The notes below the pieces were generated by a model. That model worked only from the letters and a program-made list of their open reading frames with translations. It did no database searches and was not told where the DNA came from. A DNA stretch of 64,000 nt from assembly GCF_001273845.1 (NCBI RefSeq), contig NZ_JHBW01000066.1:1-64000 (forward strand), in the 5' to 3' direction. This DNA comes from Leucobacter musarum subsp. musarum (GTDB taxonomy: Bacteria > Actinomycetota > Actinomycetes > Actinomycetales > Microbacteriaceae). Below are positions 59,724 through 64,000 of the stretch, one piece after another (position 1 is the first letter of the stretch; each line of letters begins with the position of its first letter). A program made the translations under genes and the position numbers.

Positions 59724-60734
59724 ATGACCCACGAACTCTACGACGCCATCGTCATCGGCGGCAGCGCCGCCGGCCTCAGCTCCGCCCAGGCCCTTGGCCG
59801 CTCCCTGCGACGCACCCTGGTGATCGACGCCGCTCAACCCCGCAACCGCTTTGCCCACCAGATGCACAACGTGCTCGGGCTCGACGGCACGCCGCCGCGC
59901 GAGCTCGTCGCCCGCGGCCGTGCCGAGGCCGAGGCCTACGGCGTGGAGTTTCGCGAGGCCACGGTGCATGCGGTGCGCAACATCGACGCCCCGGGAGTCG
60001 GAAGCGCAGCAGCAGCGGCCGCAGACCCCGCCATCCCCGGAGCCCTGCTCGAACTCGAGCTCGACGGCGGCGAGACGGTGCGCGCCCGCGGCATCGTGCT
60101 CGCGACCGGCGTCACCGACGAGCTGCCCGCGATCCCGGGTCTCGCCGAGCGCTGGGGCACGTCGGTGCTGCACTGCCCGTACTGCCACGGTTGGGAGGTG
60201 CGCGGGCAGCGCCTCGGGGTCATTACGACGTCGCCGCTGGGGCTGCACCAGGCCAAGCTGATCCGCCAGTGGAGTGACGACGTCACCGTCTTCACGGCCG
60301 GGCTCGTCGACGAGACGGGTACGAGTGTGCTCGACGCCGATACGGAGCGCGCGCTGCGCGGCCGCGGCGTGCAGCTCGTCGCCGAGCCGGTGGTCGAGGT
60401 GATCGGCGACGGTGCGCAGCTCACGGCCGTGCGCACCGCCGACGGCCGCGAGTACCCGCTCGACGCAGCGTTTACTGCGGGCACCTTGCGTCCCCACGAC
60501 GGCCTCGTCGCGCACCTCGACCTCGCACGCACCGACACGATCGTCGGGTCGTTCTTGGAGATCGACATGATGCAGCGCACGAGCCACCCGCGCATCTGGG
60601 CGGCCGGCAACGTGACGAATCCGATGGCCACGGTACCGGCGTCGATGGCAGCCGGAGTGATGGCCGGTGCCGCCGTCAACGCGATCCTGGTCGACGAAGA
60701 CTTCGCGCTCGCCGCAGCGGAGATCGCGCAGTGA
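59724..60734 (+). CDS. Thioredoxin-reductase-like NAD(P)/FAD oxidoreductase
   Basis: A 336-residue flavoprotein. FAD fold: YDAIVIGGSAAGLSSAQALGRS; redox motif CPYC in HCPYCHGWEVRG; C-terminal FAD loop IWAAGNVTNPMATVPASMAAG. Length and motifs place it among small thioredoxin-reductase-like proteins. The CPYC motif replaces the CATC of true TrxB, and no thioredoxin gene is adjacent, so it is probably a TrxB-like branch with a different acceptor. It overlaps the methyltransferase gene (GTGA). Confidence 0.9.
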   Translation: MTHELYDAIVIGGSAAGLSSAQALGRSLRRTLVIDAAQPRNRFAHQMHNVLGLDGTPPRELVARGRAEAEAYGVEFREATVHAVRNIDAPGVGSAAAAAADPAIPGALLELELDGGETVRARGIVLATGVTDELPAIPGLAERWGTSVLHCPYCHGWEVRGQRLGVITTSPLGLHQAKLIRQWSDDVTVFTAGLVDETGTSVLDADTERALRGRGVQLVAEPVVEVIGDGAQLTAVRTADGREYPLDAAFTAGTLRPHDGLVAHLDLARTDTIVGSFLEIDMMQRTSHPRIWAAGNVTNPMATVPASMAAGVMAGAAVNAILVDEDFALAAAEIAQ

Positions 60735-61477
60735 CGCAGCAGCAGTCGGCGCCGGATCACCAACACGGCCACCGTCATCACGTGCAAGGTGCGGGGGCGC
60801 ACGGGGTACCTGGCGCCGACACCGATGCCCCGACTGACCCCGTCGCATTCTGGCAGCAGCGCTACGGCGGTGACGACCGTATCTGGTCGGGGCACGTGAA
60901 TCACGCCCTGGGTGAGTTGGCCGCCGATTGGCGCCCGGGTCGCTCGCTCGACCTCGGGTGCGGCGAGGGCGGCGACGTGCTGTGGCTCGCCGAGCACGGG
61001 TGGAACGCGACCGGCATCGACCTCTCGGAGTACGCGGTGGCGCGAGCACGGGCCGCTGCACGCGAGCGTGGCCTCGATGCTGCGCGATTCATCGCCGCGG
61101 ACCTCGGGGAGTGGGCTGATGATCCCGCACGCATCGATGGTCTCGACGACGCGCGCGATCGCGAGGGGTATGACCTGGTGACGGCGAGCTTCTTCCAGTC
61201 GCCGGTGGAGCTGCCGCGCGAGCGCATCTTGCGGGCGGCGGCGCGCAGCGTGGCCCCCGGTGGGCGGGTGGTGACTATCGCGCACGCCTCGGCCCCCGAC
61301 TGGGCTCCGGGGCACGGCGGCGACTTCCCGACCCCCGAACAGGATCTCGCGGCACTGGCGCTCGATTCGAGCGACTGGGAGATCGAGGTCGCGGAGGTGC
61401 GCGAACGCGAAGGTCGCGCACCCGATGGCACTCCGTCGAACTTTTTGGATTCGGTCGTCTCGGTACGCCGTCGGTGA
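60731..61477 (+). CDS. SAM-dependent methyltransferase with His-rich N-terminus
   Basis: A 248-residue class I methyltransferase. The SAM loop is SLDLGCGEGGDVLWLAEHGW, then ATGIDLSEYAVARA. The first 25 residues contain a His cluster (HQHGHRHH) that may bind metal. It fits the group often paired with TrxB-like flavoproteins and XRE-cupin regulators, and resembles thiopurine/tellurite-resistance-type methyltransferases, so a detoxification role is possible. GTG start overlaps the flavoprotein stop. Confidence 0.87.
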   Translation: MTQQQSAPDHQHGHRHHVQGAGAHGVPGADTDAPTDPVAFWQQRYGGDDRIWSGHVNHALGELAADWRPGRSLDLGCGEGGDVLWLAEHGWNATGIDLSEYAVARARAAARERGLDAARFIAADLGEWADDPARIDGLDDARDREGYDLVTASFFQSPVELPRERILRAAARSVAPGGRVVTIAHASAPDWAPGHGGDFPTPEQDLAALALDSSDWEIEVAEVREREGRAPDGTPSNFLDSVVSVRRR

Positions 61478-61528
61478 ACGGACCGCGCCCCCGTTGCCTC
61501 GCGGCCGGGTCTGCGCGATCGTTGGGGC

Positions 61529-62527
61529 ATGGCCTCTGAATCGACGCAGTCCCGGCACGCAGCCACAACTGAGCACCCCACCATGATCGCGATCACACAG
61601 GCGGCGCTCGGTGATCCCGATGTGCTCACCCCGGAGCGGGTCGCAGTGCCGGTGGCCCGCCCCAACGAGGTGCTGGTGCGCGTGCACGCGGCCGGAGTGA
61701 ACCCGACCGACTGGAAGCATCGCCGCACCGGCGGCTTTCTGGGCGACCCGCCCTTCGTGCTTGGCTGGGACGTGTCGGGCGTGGTGATTGCGACCGGGAT
61801 CGGCGTCGCGCGCTTCGCCGTCGGCGACGAAGTGTTCGGCATGGTGTCGTACCCGTTCGGGCATGGCACGCATGCGGAGGTGGTCGCGGTGCCCGCGCGG
61901 GTGCTCGCGCACAAGCCTGCCGAGATTGACCACGTGCAGGCTGGGGCGTTGCCGCTTGTCTCACTGACCGCGTGGCAGGCGCTGCACGACTACGCGCACC
62001 TCGAAGAGGGGCAGCGTGTGCTCGTGCACGCCGCCGCAGGTGGGGTCGGCCATGTCGCGGTGCAGATCGCGAAGGCTGCCGGCGCGCACGTTATCGGCAC
62101 GGCGAGTGCGGCCAAGCACGAGTTTCTCCGGAGTCTCGGTGCGGATGAGGTGATCGACTATCGCACCCAGGAGTTCGATGAGGTGGCCTCAGGCGTCGAT
62201 GTGGTGCTCGACACCATCGGGGGCAACACGTCGTTGCGTTCGCTGCGGGTGCTGCGCCCCGGGGGCATCGTCGTGTCGACGCTGCCGGCGGGCTCCGACG
62301 AGTTCTTCACCGAGGCCGAGCGACTCGGGGTTCGCGCGACGCGCATGCTCGTCGACTCGTCGCACCACGATCTCGAACGCATTGCGGAGCTCGTGCGATC
62401 GGGGGCGCTGCGCGCGACGATCGCTGAGACCTACCCGCTGGTGGAAGCGGCGCGGGCGCACGCGGCCGGCGAGACGGACCGCACCACGGGCAAGCTCGTG
62501 CTCGTCACCGACGCTCTCGGGCAGTAG
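61529..62527 (+). CDS. Zinc-independent quinone oxidoreductase (MDR family)
   Basis: A 332-residue medium-chain reductase. The N-terminal GroES-like domain has AAGVNPTDWKHRRTGGF and the NADPH fold VLVHAAAGGVGHVAVQIAKAAGAHV. The Cys/His zinc ligands of alcohol dehydrogenases are absent, so it is a quinone-oxidoreductase-type enzyme. The ATG at 61529 is used; a second ATG at residue 19 is possible. A compact terminator hairpin follows. Confidence 0.92.
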   Translation: MASESTQSRHAATTEHPTMIAITQAALGDPDVLTPERVAVPVARPNEVLVRVHAAGVNPTDWKHRRTGGFLGDPPFVLGWDVSGVVIATGIGVARFAVGDEVFGMVSYPFGHGTHAEVVAVPARVLAHKPAEIDHVQAGALPLVSLTAWQALHDYAHLEEGQRVLVHAAAGGVGHVAVQIAKAAGAHVIGTASAAKHEFLRSLGADEVIDYRTQEFDEVASGVDVVLDTIGGNTSLRSLRVLRPGGIVVSTLPAGSDEFFTEAERLGVRATRMLVDSSHHDLERIAELVRSGALRATIAETYPLVEAARAHAAGETDRTTGKLVLVTDALGQ

Positions 62528-62530
62528 CCG

Positions 62531-62551
62531 GACGGCGCACCCTGCGCCGTC
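62531..62551 (+). terminator. Hairpin after the oxidoreductase gene
   Basis: GACGGCGCA-CCC-TGCGCCGTC is a perfect 9-bp stem with a three-base loop, 3 bases after the stop codon. Confidence 0.7.
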
Positions 62552-62560
62552 ACACCGATC

Positions 62561-62620
62561 GGGCTTGCCGAAGTGCGGAGCGTTATTTCAGACGATTCTC
62601 CGAATTTTGGCAAGCCCTTT
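62561..62620 (+). terminator. Second hairpin with T-run
   Basis: GGGCTTGCCGAAGTGCGGAG (62561-62580) pairs with CTCCGAATTTTGGCAAGCCC (62598-62617) at 17 of 20 positions, and TTTTG follows. It looks like an ordinary terminator, but its shape (perfect outer arms, looser inner arms) recalls the palindromic repeats elsewhere in the window. Confidence 0.6.
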
Positions 62621-62703
62621 TGTATTTCATGGCTTCGCAGTACGCTCGGAACATAGTGCTGACATAGGAAGGATGTCGGCGCGCGTACAAGGGGGTAGTG
62701 CAG

Positions 62704-63285
62704 ATGTCTGTTGAACACGTGGAAGCGACGACGAAGCCGCGCCGGGGATGGACAAAAGTTCGTGCCGTTCTCGCCGGCGGCCTGGTGCTCGGAGTCGGGG
62801 CGGCGATCACGCTGGCGGCTTGGACCGACAATGAATGGGCGCGCGGCATCTTTGCCAGCGGACAGTTCGGTATTGAGGGATCGACGAACGGCACGACGTG
62901 GGCGGATCATCCGACGTCGGGCACCCCGGCGACCCTGAGTTTCCAGGTCGGCGCCGACAAGCTCGCTCCGGGCAGTGTCGTCTACGCGCCGTTCGCGGTG
63001 CAGTTGAAGACCGGTTCGACGAACGCGGCAACGGTCGCGGTGGTACAAGACAATTCGAGCGCAATCGTGGGCACTACGGCCTCGTACGTCTACACGACCA
63101 GCGCAACGTGCAACGCGACGACCTACGCCGCCGGTACGAACTCGAATGGTGCATCGTTTTCGCTCGCCGCGGTGACGACGCCGACCTACCTGTGCTTCCA
63201 GGTGACGGCGGGCCCGACGCTGGCGCCCGCCTCGACCGGATCGTTCACCTGGACGTTCAACGCCACCTCCGGCGCTGTCTTGTAG
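62704..63285 (+). CDS. Secreted protein with SipW-type signal peptide (1)
   Basis: A 193-residue exported protein. The signal segment VRAVLAGGLVLGVGAAITLAAWTDNEWARG has the AAWTD motif of SipW-dependent ('alternate-type') signal peptides. The mature part is rich in Thr, Ser, Ala and Asn with two spaced Cys. ATG at 62704 follows AAGGGGG. A very similar protein is next. By analogy with TasA/CalY-like proteins they may form surface fibres. Confidence 0.86.
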   Translation: MSVEHVEATTKPRRGWTKVRAVLAGGLVLGVGAAITLAAWTDNEWARGIFASGQFGIEGSTNGTTWADHPTSGTPATLSFQVGADKLAPGSVVYAPFAVQLKTGSTNAATVAVVQDNSSAIVGTTASYVYTTSATCNATTYAAGTNSNGASFSLAAVTTPTYLCFQVTAGPTLAPASTGSFTWTFNATSGAVL

Positions 63286-63291
63286 GTCATC

Positions 63292-63939
63292 GTGTTCCGC
63301 CGAAACCAGCGAACGCGAGTTCGGGGTCGGCGGAGGGCATCCGCGAACTGGTTCACTCGGGTACGGGCGCTCCTCGCCGGAGCGCTCGTGCTCGGGGTGG
63401 GCAGCACGCTGACCCTCGCCGCCTGGACAGACAGCGAGTACGCGCAAGCTACGTTCACCGCGAGTACTTTCGGCATTATCGGATCCACTGATGGCACGAA
63501 CTTCTCCGAGCATGCAACGGGAGCAACCGCAGCCGCGTTGACGTTCGTGGCAACGCCCACCGGCATGTCGCCGGGGGTCACGACCTACGCCAAGTACACG
63601 GTGAAGACGACGACCGCGACAAACGTGGGCGGCACGGCACTCATGGCCGCGCCGACGGTGACGGGCAGCGGGCTCGGCACATACCTGCGCTACGGGGTGA
63701 GCACCATCGACCCGGCCGCGGGCACCGCCTGCAACGCGACGACGTTCGGAACGGGGAACATCGTCGCGGCGAACAGTGCGCTGACCACTGCGCCGACCGC
63801 AACTCAGGCGCTGTCTGCGGGTGGAGCGAATGCCGCTGCATATTGCATCGCGGTCACGCTGCCCGCGGGCACCGCCAATGCCGCACAGGGGCTGAACGCA
63901 ACGCTCGCGTGGACGATCACCGCCACGTCGACCTCGTAG
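63292..63939 (+). CDS. Secreted protein with SipW-type signal peptide (2)
   Basis: A 215-residue paralogue of the preceding gene. Signal segment VRALLAGALVLGVGSTLTLAAWTDSEYAQATF, then the shared pattern TFGIIGSTDGTNFSEH (compare FGIEGSTNGTTWADH) and a Thr/Ala-rich body with two Cys. The GTG start at 63292 lies six bases after the first gene. The tandem pair suggests duplication. Confidence 0.86.
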   Translation: MFRRNQRTRVRGRRRASANWFTRVRALLAGALVLGVGSTLTLAAWTDSEYAQATFTASTFGIIGSTDGTNFSEHATGATAAALTFVATPTGMSPGVTTYAKYTVKTTTATNVGGTALMAAPTVTGSGLGTYLRYGVSTIDPAAGTACNATTFGTGNIVAANSALTTAPTATQALSAGGANAAAYCIAVTLPAGTANAAQGLNATLAWTITATSTS

Positions 63940-63993
63940 TCGAAACAGAGTGACCGGGGCGGTACCGGGGACGACCAGGTGAAGGAGGGGGAG

Positions 63994-64000
63994 ATGACCG
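63994..64000 (+). CDS. Start of a further gene (two codons and one base visible)
   Basis: AAGGAGGGG precedes ATG at 63994-63996 with good spacing, followed by ACC G. In related clusters a SipW-type signal peptidase I gene follows such secreted proteins, so this may be it, but the product cannot be identified from seven bases. Confidence 0.35.

Noticed and set aside
59936-61933. Very long minus-strand frame over the flavoprotein and methyltransferase genes
   Set aside because: Spans several well-supported genes in antisense and has no family motif.
62561-62620. Counting this palindrome as another member of the repeat family
   Set aside because: Arms are imperfect, the ends are unrelated to GAATCGGTGTCA and a T-run follows, so a simple terminator explains it.

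Overview
The window looks like a chromosomal stretch from a high-GC Gram-positive actinobacterium, most likely a member of the Microbacteriaceae (Leucobacter-like). Supporting signs are the uniformly GC-rich coding sequence, the dnaK-grpE-dnaJ-hspR operon with HAIR operators, a class E sortase motif (LAVTG) on a surface protein, a 32-residue bS22/AURKAIP1-type basic ribosomal peptide, frequent GTG starts and leaderless promoters, and paired SipW-type signal-peptide proteins. The genus is inferred from gene content only.

Layout. 1-3.5 kb: 5' part of a secreted protein, a NarL/LuxR response regulator with its histidine kinase, and an MFS transporter. 3.7-9.3 kb: a Dabb-domain protein, then the HspR-controlled chaperone operon running into an RsmC-like methyltransferase. 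9.3-14.3 kb: XRE regulator, MFS transporter, two GT4 glycosyltransferases, a secreted CHAP-like hydrolase. 14.6-19.5 kb: tRNA-Ser(GGA), two long palindromic repeats and a 1445-residue cell-wall-anchored adhesin of lower GC. 19.7-23.3 kb: divergent glyoxylate shunt genes aceA and aceB. 23.3-31.2 kb: hisD, a TetR regulator, an APC amino-acid permease, an aminotransferase, a PGPGW membrane protein and the methionine-salvage genes mtnC-mtnB-mtnD. 31.2-34.4 kb: DUF4870 protein, a winged-helix regulator behind a long structured leader that carries a Cys-ended small ORF, upp and tadA. 34.4-43.6 kb: a spermidine/iron-type ABC transporter, a CDF metal exporter, proC, KtrAB potassium uptake, an ArsR regulator and the bS22-like peptide. 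43.8-59.1 kb: small redox and stress proteins, then a divergent catabolic-looking locus (FAD amine oxidase, SDR, FAD/NAD(P) protein facing a dipeptide-type ABC transporter and a fused AhpD-like protein), AraC/VOC and GlxA regulators, small membrane proteins and a rhodanese. 59.1-64 kb: an XRE-cupin regulator divergent from a thioredoxin-reductase-like flavoprotein and a methyltransferase, a quinone oxidoreductase, and two SipW-type secreted proteins followed by the start of another gene.

How genes work together. DnaK, GrpE, DnaJ and HspR form a self-limiting heat-shock circuit: HspR very likely binds two HAIR boxes that flank the dnaK promoter. AceA and AceB supply the glyoxylate bypass and share one regulatory interval. 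MtnC, MtnB and MtnD carry out the middle of methionine salvage, and the neighbouring aminotransferase could close the cycle. The FAD/SDR/ABC/AhpD locus resembles the uncharacterised KPN_01854-type module and is the best candidate for an undescribed pathway. The best candidate for an undescribed regulatory system is the leaderless Cys-ended upstream ORF with consecutive hairpins ahead of the orphan winged-helix regulator (about 32.8-33.1 kb).

Perfect palindromic intergenic elements with related termini recur at five places and suggest a dispersed repeat family. No CRISPR array, integrase, transposase or rRNA gene was seen.
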